In this document: positions 35,727 through 43,760 of the stretch, one piece after another
Position numbering within the stretch: the stretch's first letter is position 1
How the letters are laid out: every line of letters begins with the position of its first letter
Assembly (NCBI RefSeq): GCF_012844305.1
Contig: NZ_JABANE010000054.1
Location: forward strand, 1 to 64,000
Direction: 5' to 3'
Source: Flammeovirga aprica JL-4
GTDB taxonomy: Bacteria > Bacteroidota > Bacteroidia > Cytophagales > Flammeovirgaceae
DNA length: 64,000 bases
The notes under the pieces: model-generated
Told to the model about the DNA's origin: nothing
The model's database searches: none
What the model saw: the letters and a program-made list of their open reading frames with translations, nothing else
Translations under genes and position numbers: made by a program

Positions 35727-37541
35727 TTAGTTCAATTGTAAGGTCTGTATATATGCTGCATAAGCTACTGCAGGAATCATCCATCCGCCATGCTGTAACC
35801 ATTGTTCTGACCATCTCCAACGTTGAGCGGGGTCATTTTCGTAAGGCATAGGTCTGAATGCAATGTCTGATTCATCTTTAAAACCTGCTGTGATACCGTT
35901 ACAAACGCCTCCGTCATAATTATAAGAAACGCCTTGTTCTATATAATCAGGATTATTGAAACCTACACCTTGCAACATGCAAACATTGTAAGGGTTAAGC
36001 CCCAAAATCCAGTTGGTTTGGTTTGATGCAAATTGCTTGGCCGACTGTTTTACTTTTTTGTCTGACAAATAGGGTATGGCTTTATACATAGCAGTTGCTA
36101 AAGAAGCCAATCTTGCGTTTTCACCCTGCCACCAATATTTTGTTTCGTTTTGATGTGGGATGAAAAAGGCTGCTCTTGGTTTATCTTCATTGGTCGCTTT
36201 CACAAACTGACGGGACAACCCGAATGGATTGGTAGTCTGTGCTGTAATTGCCAATTCAAAGTTGACAGATTTATTAATAAATGCCAGTGCTTTCTTTTTT
36301 GCTGAAGCTTTCTTTTCTATCGAAAGGTAATGCGTCATGGCAATAATCGGCAATCCTGCTTCGGCACCATGGAAGAAAGGTCTTTCTCCCTTCTCGTCCG
36401 CTCTTAACCAATTGAACATCCCATATGCTGAGGACATCATTCTGTTTTGCAATGAAGTTGCTCTTTGTCTAGCATCTGCTAGGTAAGTTTCTTTTGCCGT
36501 TGCTTTATACAGCTCTATTGTTGCTAATAATGCCGTATAATCATCGATAATGTTTTCTTTACCATCATCACAATACTCGGTATTATGCTCTTTTAAGTGA
36601 GTATACCCTTTTTCTGCTACTTCAAGGTACTTTTCTGACGAATATTTCCCTTCTACTTTCATTGATGCACAACGTGCCAAATCGGCAATAGCAACTCCTC
36701 CTCCTTCACGGAATGCGGCCTGATAGTTCGTATTTCTTTTTCCATCTTGACCAGAATAAGCACAGATTTCACGTTGGTTAGGATCTTTGGTCCAACCTGC
36801 AAAAATAGTGGCGTAAAAATAGCCTTCTGCATCTTGAATTCTCACTAGATAATCAGCTCCGAAAGCGGCTTCTTCTTTTAAGCTTTTAATGATATCCTTC
36901 TGGTTATCCATCTTTACCTCTTCCAATTTTGAAGCAGATTCCAGCATATTCCAGATGTTCATTGGAAGTTGTTGCGGGGTCATGTAATTGGAAAAACTTA
37001 AATGACTTAGATACTTTCCTTTTTCGCCAGAGGCATCGTACCACCCACCACTTGCATCAACTATATCATCTCTGTCTCCAAAGAAAGACATCTTACTGTC
37101 TTTTTCTTCATAAACAGTATCAGAACGTTCATGCTTGAAAGCTTTTACTAAAAGTGGCAAAACATCTGAAGCAATTGAATTTTCATAGATGGAGAATGAA
37201 TAAGACTGCACTTTCTCTTCTCCAATTGTTGCATTTAAGATGAATTTACCCACTTCATTAAATGAGGTAAAATCGGCTTTATACGCTTTGCCTGTGTGCC
37301 AATTGTCCACTTGACCGCCTTCTTTCAACGCTCCCTTAAATACTACATTCCCTTTGGTATCTTTGATGAAAAATTCTATTGGAATGCTACTCGATGAGGT
37401 TTGTAAAACGGCCGACTTATATTCGTTTTGCTGATAGCCTAAATGATTAATCAAGAAAATGGATTTCTCCGCTCCTATTATTGTATTACTAAAAAATAAT
37501 AATGATAGGAATGCTCCGAAAATTAGTTGATAGTTTCTCAT
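35727..37541 (-). CDS. GH9 glycoside hydrolase, compact two-domain form
   Basis: 604 residues. The signal peptide ends near IIGAE (about 24), with no lipobox or sorting domain, so it is probably periplasmic. A CelD-type Ig-like domain (about 26-118) is followed by the GH9 catalytic region (about 125-600). The signature reads GGWYDASGEKGKYLSHL (166-182), with Asp169 but Glu173 where the DASGD subgroup usually has the second aspartate. The C-terminal WSEQWLQHGGWMIP supplies the candidate acid Glu579. It likely cuts oligosaccharides delivered by SusC/D, as an endo-beta-glucanase or an exo-acting enzyme. It lies downstream of the two ROK genes, separated by a long palindrome. Confidence 0.9.
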   Translation of the reverse strand: MRNYQLIFGAFLSLLFFSNTIIGAEKSIFLINHLGYQQNEYKSAVLQTSSSSIPIEFFIKDTKGNVVFKGALKEGGQVDNWHTGKAYKADFTSFNEVGKFILNATIGEEKVQSYSFSIYENSIASDVLPLLVKAFKHERSDTVYEEKDSKMSFFGDRDDIVDASGGWYDASGEKGKYLSHLSFSNYMTPQQLPMNIWNMLESASKLEEVKMDNQKDIIKSLKEEAAFGADYLVRIQDAEGYFYATIFAGWTKDPNQREICAYSGQDGKRNTNYQAAFREGGGVAIADLARCASMKVEGKYSSEKYLEVAEKGYTHLKEHNTEYCDDGKENIIDDYTALLATIELYKATAKETYLADARQRATSLQNRMMSSAYGMFNWLRADEKGERPFFHGAEAGLPIIAMTHYLSIEKKASAKKKALAFINKSVNFELAITAQTTNPFGLSRQFVKATNEDKPRAAFFIPHQNETKYWWQGENARLASLATAMYKAIPYLSDKKVKQSAKQFASNQTNWILGLNPYNVCMLQGVGFNNPDYIEQGVSYNYDGGVCNGITAGFKDESDIAFRPMPYENDPAQRWRWSEQWLQHGGWMIPAVAYAAYIQTLQLN

Positions 37542-37570
37542 TATTTTATTGCGTTATCACTAAAGGCGGT

Positions 37571-37876
37571 GAGTTAAGAGTTAAGAATGAAGAATTAAGA
37601 ATTAAGAGTGAAGATGGTTCGTAGTTTGGAAATTAATTCCACTGTCCTTCTTCATTACAAATGTTTTCATAAAACTTTAACTGGTTCAAGTCTTAAGCTG
37701 AAAGCGTGACTTGGACCTTTACTTGAAAAAAGTCTGAAGACTTTTAGCTCTGTTTTGTTTTGCTATAAGTCTTCAGACTTATAACAATTGCAAGCACAAG
37801 TGACGCTTCCCTGAACACTTGCGCTAGGTAGTAGTTTTATTGTTTTTCTTCATTCTTAACTCTTAATTCTTAACTC
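37571..37876. repeat. Large palindromic element with TTAAG-type arms (2)
   Basis: Outer arms: GAGTTAAGAGTTAAGAATGA onward at 37571 and its imperfect complement ending at 37876. Inside are a further pair (AGCGTGACTTG near 37703, CAAGTGACGCT near 37798) and a perfect 14-base pair, AAGTCTGAAGACTT (37730-37743) with AAGTCTTCAGACTT (37767-37780). The whole could fold as one long stem. It separates the GH9 gene from the ROK genes. Confidence 0.8.
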
Positions 37877-37884
37877 AAAAACTG

Positions 37885-38754
37885 TTATTGCAAGTCATCA
37901 TAATAAAGTGCGGCGGCACCGAGAACTGCAATATTAGGTTCTTCACTTACCTCTAGTTTAAGTTTATCTATGGTTTTGGAGTATGGAAATTTACGTAATG
38001 ATTTCCATACAAATTTCTCAAAATAGGGGAAGAAATCCGTAAGGTCTCCTCCTACCACAATACATTCAGGATCATAAACGTATAGGATTGTTTTTACGGC
38101 TTGTGCGAAGTCTAAACCAAATTGCTCTAATATAGCCAGGGCAATTTTATCTTTTTTCTTTGCCCTAGTAAGTAAAGCGTCTGCCTTTAGACCATATTTA
38201 GTTTGGAAATATTTTGTTGTACAATAATATTCATAGTTATGATCACGGTAAGAGATACAACCAATTTCACCAGCACCGCAATTGGCACCAGAGTAGAGAT
38301 TGTTATTGGTAACTACACCACACCCTAATCCTACGCCTGCAATGACACCTACCACGTTTCTATAGTTGGTTGCTTTACCGAAGTACTTTTCACCGATCAC
38401 AAAACAATTTGCATCGTTATTGACATAAATATTGACTTTGTATTTCTCAAAAAGCAGATCTTTCAGGTGAACTTCCTTCCATGAGGGAATATACTCCACA
38501 TCATATACTACACCTCTGTCAACATCCACAAGACTTGGCACGCCGATTCCTATACCTCCAACATCACTTGTAAATACTTGGTCGATAGCATCAAAAATTT
38601 GTTTCAGTACTACTTCTTCTTCCGCATTATTATCAATGCGAAGTGTCAGAGAAGCTTCCACTACGTTCTTTTTTACTCTACCTACTTTCAGTACTTTACC
38701 ACCTAAGTAAACTCCGATGGCACTTTTATTTTGTGATGTTAAATCTTGAATCAT
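37885..38754 (-). CDS. ROK-family protein with degenerate nucleotide-binding motif
   Basis: 289 residues, clearly a paralogue of the upstream ROK gene 4 bases away (shared IGVPxLV, GVVYD...IPSWKEV, HNYEYYC). The phosphate-binding motif DLGGTN of ROK kinases is replaced by YLGGKV (16-21). The catalytic aspartate is kept (NNDANCF, Asp114), as are the GAGEIG and GVGLGCG glycine-rich stretches. The classical CxCGxxGCxE zinc motif is absent, as in the paralogue. It may be an inactive or regulatory partner of the first kinase, or have changed specificity. The frame is intact, so it is not a decayed gene. Confidence 0.83.
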   Translation of the reverse strand: MIQDLTSQNKSAIGVYLGGKVLKVGRVKKNVVEASLTLRIDNNAEEEVVLKQIFDAIDQVFTSDVGGIGIGVPSLVDVDRGVVYDVEYIPSWKEVHLKDLLFEKYKVNIYVNNDANCFVIGEKYFGKATNYRNVVGVIAGVGLGCGVVTNNNLYSGANCGAGEIGCISYRDHNYEYYCTTKYFQTKYGLKADALLTRAKKKDKIALAILEQFGLDFAQAVKTILYVYDPECIVVGGDLTDFFPYFEKFVWKSLRKFPYSKTIDKLKLEVSEEPNIAVLGAAALYYDDLQ

Positions 38755-38758
38755 TTGC

Positions 38759-39643
38759 TTAATAGTTCAATTCTGATACTTGAGTATTTTCATTTAATGC
38801 ATTAAAATATAACGCTGCAGCTCCAAGTATAGCAATTTCTTTCATTCTTGAAGGCTTTATGACGAGTTTTTTTAATACAAATTGATAAGGAAAGGTTTTT
38901 ATTTCATCATGCATAGCTTTTTGATAGTATTCATACGAATGTGCTACAGACCCTCCAATGATTATTGCTTTGGGGTCTACCGAAAACAGAATTGCCATGA
39001 TCACTTTGGCTAAATGCTTTCCGTATTCTTCAAATATTTCTAATGCTTTCTGATCTTTTTCCATGGCGAGCGCTGCTAGTTTTTGGCCTGAGATATTGTA
39101 TTCTCTTCTAAAAAACTGACCGCTGCAATAATATTCGTAATTGTGATGGAGATAAGGAATCATTCCAAACTCTCCTGCTCCACAATTTTGATCCTGCATT
39201 AAATGACCATTTTTAATAATTCCAGACCCACAGCCTGTACCGGTAATCAAACCAACAAAATCATCGTAATGCTGTCCTTCTCCAAAATACCTTTCTCCGC
39301 TTGCAAAACAGCTCGCATCATTATGAACAAAGACAGGCACTTGAAATTCTTCGGTAAGAATTGCTTTTAAAGGCACCTCTTTCCATGACGGAATATTCTG
39401 AATGTCATAGACTACACCCGTCTGACTTTCTACCAATCCTGGCACACCAATTCCAATCCCTTCCACTTGTGGGGTCATCACTTTTCTGATCGTGTCCATC
39501 AGAATATCAATTACAATTTGAGGGTCTTCTACTTTTGGCACCAGCCCGTTGGCTAAATCGATAATCTCCCCATTTTTTACCAGTCCTGCCCTCATATTGG
39601 TGCCACCGAGGTCTACACCAATTATTTCTTTCTCTGTTTTCAT
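38759..39643 (-). CDS. ROK-family sugar kinase (glucokinase-like)
   Basis: 294 residues, cytoplasmic. The N-terminal phosphate-binding motif GVDLGGTNMRAG (9-20), IGVPGLVE (65-72), the catalytic aspartate in VHNDASCF (Asp109) and the GTGCGSGI and GAGEFG stretches match ROK sugar kinases. The usual zinc-binding CxCGxxGCxE is missing; only HNYEYYCSGQFF occupies that place. It should phosphorylate glucose or a related hexose released by the locus 2 glycosidases. It is the first gene of a minus-strand unit with the second ROK gene (4-base gap) and probably GH9. An inverted repeat separates it from lacI upstream. Confidence 0.9.
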   Translation of the reverse strand: MKTEKEIIGVDLGGTNMRAGLVKNGEIIDLANGLVPKVEDPQIVIDILMDTIRKVMTPQVEGIGIGVPGLVESQTGVVYDIQNIPSWKEVPLKAILTEEFQVPVFVHNDASCFASGERYFGEGQHYDDFVGLITGTGCGSGIIKNGHLMQDQNCGAGEFGMIPYLHHNYEYYCSGQFFRREYNISGQKLAALAMEKDQKALEIFEEYGKHLAKVIMAILFSVDPKAIIIGGSVAHSYEYYQKAMHDEIKTFPYQFVLKKLVIKPSRMKEIAILGAAALYFNALNENTQVSELNY

Positions 39644-39693
39644 ACATTACCTTTTTCAAAATAATAAATGAAAGCAGTGATGCTACTTTTTGG

Positions 39694-39821
39694 ATGAAGA
39701 ATGTAGAATTAAGAATGAAGGTGGTTGGTGATAAATATTACGTTATCACAAACGCTAAACAACCACTGTACAGACCACAACACGGTCCATTTTTCTTCAT
39801 TCTACATTCTTAATTCTTCAT
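39694..39821. repeat. TTAAG-rich inverted repeat element (3)
   Basis: The left arm GATGAAGAATGTAGAATTAA, GAATGAAGG (about 39693-39721) pairs with the right arm TTCTTCATTCTACATTCTTA, ATTCTTCATT (about 39792-39821). It fills the gap between lacI and the ROK genes and starts or ends within 5 bases of the lacI stop. Confidence 0.8.
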
Positions 39822-39825
39822 TTCT

Positions 39826-40863
39826 CTATGCTTTAAAAGAAGAATTTCTAATTAATAGCTGAATAGGTTTTACTGAAATGTTATTACTGCTTTTTCCTTC
39901 TTTGATACAAGTAAAAATTTCATCAAAAGAGGCTCTCCCTATTTCTTTTCCTGGGATATTAATGGCCGATAATGTTGGCGTAATAAACTCATTTGATGCT
40001 GTATTGCCTAATGTAATAATGGACAAATCTTCTGGTATATTATAGCCCATTGATTTCAATACTGTCGTTAAAATCAAACCTGACTGAGCAGAAGAAGTGA
40101 TGATTGCATCGGGCTTTTGAGCACCGTTCATCCACATTTTCAAGGCTGTTCTGATGTCCTTTTCGGATAAATCACATGACAATAAAAATTGAGGATGCAA
40201 AGGCAGTTTATGCTCTTTCAATGCATCTTTAAAACCGTGTGTTCTATCTTCAAAAGCTTTCACCTGAGTATTCCCCGACAAATGTGCTATGTTTTCACGT
40301 CCAATTTTTATTAAATGATTGGCGGCAACATACCCTGCCTCATAGTCATCAATCACTACTTTTGGTCCGTTGATATCATAACTCACTCTATCAAACATGA
40401 CGATGGGAATATTGTTCTTTTCAAAAGCCTTGAAATGCTCCACAGATTTTGTTTCCATAGACAAGCATGCTATCACGCCGTCCACTCTTGTTGCATTTAA
40501 TACTTTCGTCATTTCAATCTCCTGCTTTACATTTTCATCAGATTGACATATGATTACTTTGTATCCTTTTTCCTGTGCTTTCTCCTGAATACCATTGATC
40601 ACATCTGCATAAAATTCGGAGCCTACTTTTGGTACAATTACACCGATTAAATTTGTCGACTTTTTTACTAAACTAGAAGCGGCTAAACTGATTTCATAAC
40701 CTAATTCAAGTGCTACGTCCTGTACTTTTTTCTTAGTAGCTTCACTAATTTTTTCATTATTATTTAATGCTCTAGAAACTGTAGATGTAGCTATATTTAA
40801 TTTTTTCGCTATGTCGCTAATCGTTACCGATTCCTTCTTCTGTTTATTTGTCATCTTTTTCAA
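39826..40863 (-). CDS. LacI-family transcriptional regulator
   Basis: 345 residues. The N-terminal LacI helix-turn-helix spans 13-35 (TISDIAKKLNIATSTVSRAL), followed by the hinge (AASSLVKKSTNLIGVIVP) and a periplasmic-binding-protein-like sensor domain (NLIGVIVPKVGSEFYADVIN, GVIACLS, IVMFDRV, PDAIITSSAQSG, ITLGNT). It should bind a sugar effector and repress or activate nearby genes. Two palindromes of the right class (TGCAA-GCGT-TTGCA) lie upstream of the large GH9 gene and susC of locus 2 and are its probable targets. It is isolated from the SusC/D operon by a terminator and from the ROK genes by an inverted repeat, so it probably has its own promoter. Confidence 0.95.
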   Translation of the reverse strand: MKKMTNKQKKESVTISDIAKKLNIATSTVSRALNNNEKISEATKKKVQDVALELGYEISLAASSLVKKSTNLIGVIVPKVGSEFYADVINGIQEKAQEKGYKVIICQSDENVKQEIEMTKVLNATRVDGVIACLSMETKSVEHFKAFEKNNIPIVMFDRVSYDINGPKVVIDDYEAGYVAANHLIKIGRENIAHLSGNTQVKAFEDRTHGFKDALKEHKLPLHPQFLLSCDLSEKDIRTALKMWMNGAQKPDAIITSSAQSGLILTTVLKSMGYNIPEDLSIITLGNTASNEFITPTLSAINIPGKEIGRASFDEIFTCIKEGKSSNNISVKPIQLLIRNSSFKA

Positions 40864-40915
40864 ACCAAAATTTTCAGAAAAATAAACATAAAAATGCGAA
40901 CTACAACTACATTTT

Positions 40916-40942
40916 TTAAAAGGACTGACCTAAGGCCAGTCC
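40916..40942 (-). terminator. Intrinsic terminator of the locus 2 SusC/D operon
   Basis: On the minus strand GGACTGGCCTTAGGTCAGTCC forms an almost perfect hairpin followed by TTTTAAAAAATG. It lies 14 bases after the stop of the surface-protein gene and before lacI. Confidence 0.8.
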
Positions 40943-40955
40943 ATCATCAAGAATG

Positions 40956-42239
40956 TTATTCACTAGGAACAAATTTCCATGCCCATCCGTAATCGTAATC
41001 ATTTGGATTCAAAGCACTTCCATCTTGCCATAGTAATAACTCGTCTGTGTCAACTACCTTCACCTCATAAATTTGAGTAGCTGCTACATCAGGGTCCAAA
41101 TTAGGTTCATTGTAATTTGGTATCGTTGCACCTTCGAAAGTAATGGCATCAACACTTCTGTCATAAGTGTAGGACCCTGCTTCGATCTCACTACCATCGC
41201 TTGCAAATCTTTGATATGTTCCATCCTTATGGAATTGGATGGTATTGTCATAATCCTGTAATGTTGAAGCATCACCGGCATAAGGGTTCCACCAAAAAAC
41301 ATCATAATTACCAGGATCTGTCATATAACTTCCTCCACTTGATGCCTCCAAGTCAAACTTCCATTGTTTCGGTGCTCCATTTCCATCAAAACACAGTTTA
41401 TAAACCGGATCATCTGTTGGCACTAAGTCTCTTGCTTTGAACTTCCATGCCCAACCATAATCATTTGATCCGCCTCCATTGGGTCCTTGGTCTTGCCATA
41501 ATAACAATTCATAATCACTGATTACTTTGATGTGGTATTTTCCTGTTGCCGCCACGTTTTCGTCTAAATTCCCATCGTATTGATTTGGAATACTTGCATT
41601 GTTGATCTGAATCGTCATCTCATCAATGTTCAATGAGAAACTTCCTTTTTCAAGCTCAACTCCTTTTGATTCAAACCTTGTGAAGTTAAAACCGCCTTCT
41701 AAATCGAACTTGATTTCATTCAACAAATCGGATAAAGTTGCTCCTGCATCACCTGCATATGGGTTCCACCAGAATTCTTCCCAGTTGTAATCTGCCGTCA
41801 TATAAGACACATTTCCACCCGGTGCATCCTGATCCCATACCCAATACTTACCGCCTTCTCCTTCTTTTCCACAAAGTGCAATATACTCCGGAATACCGTA
41901 AACCATGCCTGGATTACTCTCTGCAACTGTCACCTCACCTTCTCCATTGGCCATCCCTAAACCATTGGCGGCCGTCATTGTAAACTTGTAGTTTCCTTCT
42001 AGAGGATAAAAGCATTGTACACTTTTACCTTGCAGCATTGTTCCATCTTCAAAATACCAATTGGCATTAAAAACGGATGGATCATCAATGGATAAAATAG
42101 GTTGATTGGGATCAGTGGCATCAATAGAATACGATAGTGAAGGCAACTGACTCGGCTGTTCTCTTAACTCTACTTCTGGGGAACATGACAGCATGAAACA
42201 GCCCATCAATAGTGTGTATATATATACTATATTTTTCAT
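40956..42239 (-). CDS. Surface glycan-binding-type lipoprotein with PKD-like domain and duplicated module
   Basis: 427 residues. Lipobox FMLSC with Cys19. A PKD-like domain (about 30-115; NANWYFEDGTMLQGKSVQCF, YKFTMTAANGLG) precedes two similar modules of about 145 residues (about 120-275 and 278-427). Each module contains FWWNPYAGDA, a TI.INNASIPN or ITFEGATIPN strand, VAAT, then ELLLWQD and DYGWAWKF. The aromatic-rich motifs suggest a carbohydrate-binding surface. It is the third gene after susC and susD (18-base gap), the usual place for a surface glycan-binding protein. I do not recognise a named family for the repeated module. Confidence 0.8.
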   Translation of the reverse strand: MKNIVYIYTLLMGCFMLSCSPEVELREQPSQLPSLSYSIDATDPNQPILSIDDPSVFNANWYFEDGTMLQGKSVQCFYPLEGNYKFTMTAANGLGMANGEGEVTVAESNPGMVYGIPEYIALCGKEGEGGKYWVWDQDAPGGNVSYMTADYNWEEFWWNPYAGDAGATLSDLLNEIKFDLEGGFNFTRFESKGVELEKGSFSLNIDEMTIQINNASIPNQYDGNLDENVAATGKYHIKVISDYELLLWQDQGPNGGGSNDYGWAWKFKARDLVPTDDPVYKLCFDGNGAPKQWKFDLEASSGGSYMTDPGNYDVFWWNPYAGDASTLQDYDNTIQFHKDGTYQRFASDGSEIEAGSYTYDRSVDAITFEGATIPNYNEPNLDPDVAATQIYEVKVVDTDELLLWQDGSALNPNDYDYGWAWKFVPSE

Positions 42240-42256
42240 TGCGTTTGTGGTTTAAA

Positions 42257-43741
42257 TCAATAAGGGTTTTGTTCTAAGCTCGGGTTCAAACCCATTTCAG
42301 ATTGTGGAATAGGGAGGTAGCGTTTGCTTTCTGAGTAGCCTTCCATCAAGTTACCTCTTCCAGTACGCACAAGGTCCCAGTATCTGTGCCCTTCCATGGC
42401 TAATTCCACTCTTCGCTCATGATATACAGCCGTCAGTGCATCACTTGTAGTTGTCGCTGTCAAACCCGCTCTTTGTCTTACTCTGTTGACCCCGTATTTC
42501 CAATCTCCGCCTAGATGCGCATTGGCTTCAGCATTCCATAATAATAGATCTGCAAAACGGATTGCTCTCCAGTTGTTCGATGAGTTTGACATATCAATTC
42601 TCTCACTTGCTGGAATATAGTATTTCTTATTGTGATATACTTTTTGAGCATAACCAATGCTATTGACATGCTGAGTACAAATTGTTTCCTCATCAGCAGT
42701 ACCTGCCCAAAGTACATCTCCATCATCAATCAGCGTTGCTCCTCTTCTTACATCACCGTCTTCGTATTCATCATAAAGGTTTTGAGTGGGCAAATTGAAA
42801 CCCCATCCCCATCCATTCTCAATTTCACCTTTAGCATTGTACAGCTGACGGCTTCCTTGGTAAATGGCTGTCACTGAACCACTGTTGTCATCTCCCCAGT
42901 TGGTATCGCCAGTAATTCCCAAATGTTGGATTTCGAAAATCGACTCTACACCATTTTCTGCTTTTGATGTAAATACATCCTCATAATTGGCTTCCAGGTC
43001 ATACCATTTATAATTGTCGATGAAGTTTTGTGATAATGACGCTGCTTCAGACCATTTTTCTTGGAACACATACATTTTTACCAAAAACGCTTCAGCTGCT
43101 CCTTTTGTAGCTCTGCCCATTTCACTATCGGCAAGTTCCTCTTTAGAAGGCAAACCGCTTGCTGCATCTTTTAAGTCCTGCTCGATTTGTGCATATACTT
43201 CTTGCTCTGTATTACGTCCTCCGAAAAATTCTGACGGTTGCAATACTTTGTTGACAATCGGAATCCCACCAAATACTTTTAATAAATGGAAGTGATACCA
43301 AGCTCTTAAGAACTTTGCTTCCGCGATGTAGCGTGTCTGTACCTCTGCAGAAATATTCTCATTATCTTGAATGCCCTCTATCAATTTATTCGCTCTGTTG
43401 ATCCCCACATAAGGTTCTCTCCATCTGCTCACTAAAATTGAATTTTCAGGATTGGCTCTGAAGTTCTTTAAGTCTTGACATTCTGCCCAGTCACCATGGC
43501 CTTCTCCACCTTTTTCAGCATCATCAGAAACAATATCACCAATCATCCATTCATGAATCTGTGTGTAATTGTATCGTGTGAGGGGTTCGTATGCACCTAC
43601 TAAAATATCATACGCCGCCTGATCTGAAGTAAAAAATGATTTATCTGAAATATTAGGTGCAGGTGTTTCGAGTAAACTGTTGGAACATGCTCCCAAAAAC
43701 AAGGAAACAATTGCTACAACTATTCTATTTATATTTTTCAT
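42257..43741 (-). CDS. SusD/RagB-family glycan-binding lipoprotein (locus 2)
   Basis: 494 residues. Lipobox LGACS gives Cys19. SusD landmarks: SLLETPAPNISDKSFF and ILVGAYEPL at the N-terminus, EAKFLRAWYHFHLLKVFGGI in the core, and ERRVELAMEGHRYWDLVRTG plus YLPIPQSEMGLNPSLEQNP at the end. It forms a SusC/D transport pair with the gene 19 bases upstream and shares its operator-controlled promoter. Confidence 0.95.
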   Translation of the reverse strand: MKNINRIVVAIVSLFLGACSNSLLETPAPNISDKSFFTSDQAAYDILVGAYEPLTRYNYTQIHEWMIGDIVSDDAEKGGEGHGDWAECQDLKNFRANPENSILVSRWREPYVGINRANKLIEGIQDNENISAEVQTRYIAEAKFLRAWYHFHLLKVFGGIPIVNKVLQPSEFFGGRNTEQEVYAQIEQDLKDAASGLPSKEELADSEMGRATKGAAEAFLVKMYVFQEKWSEAASLSQNFIDNYKWYDLEANYEDVFTSKAENGVESIFEIQHLGITGDTNWGDDNSGSVTAIYQGSRQLYNAKGEIENGWGWGFNLPTQNLYDEYEDGDVRRGATLIDDGDVLWAGTADEETICTQHVNSIGYAQKVYHNKKYYIPASERIDMSNSSNNWRAIRFADLLLWNAEANAHLGGDWKYGVNRVRQRAGLTATTTSDALTAVYHERRVELAMEGHRYWDLVRTGRGNLMEGYSESKRYLPIPQSEMGLNPSLEQNPY

Positions 43742-43760
43742 TGTATGTATAGATCTTGAA

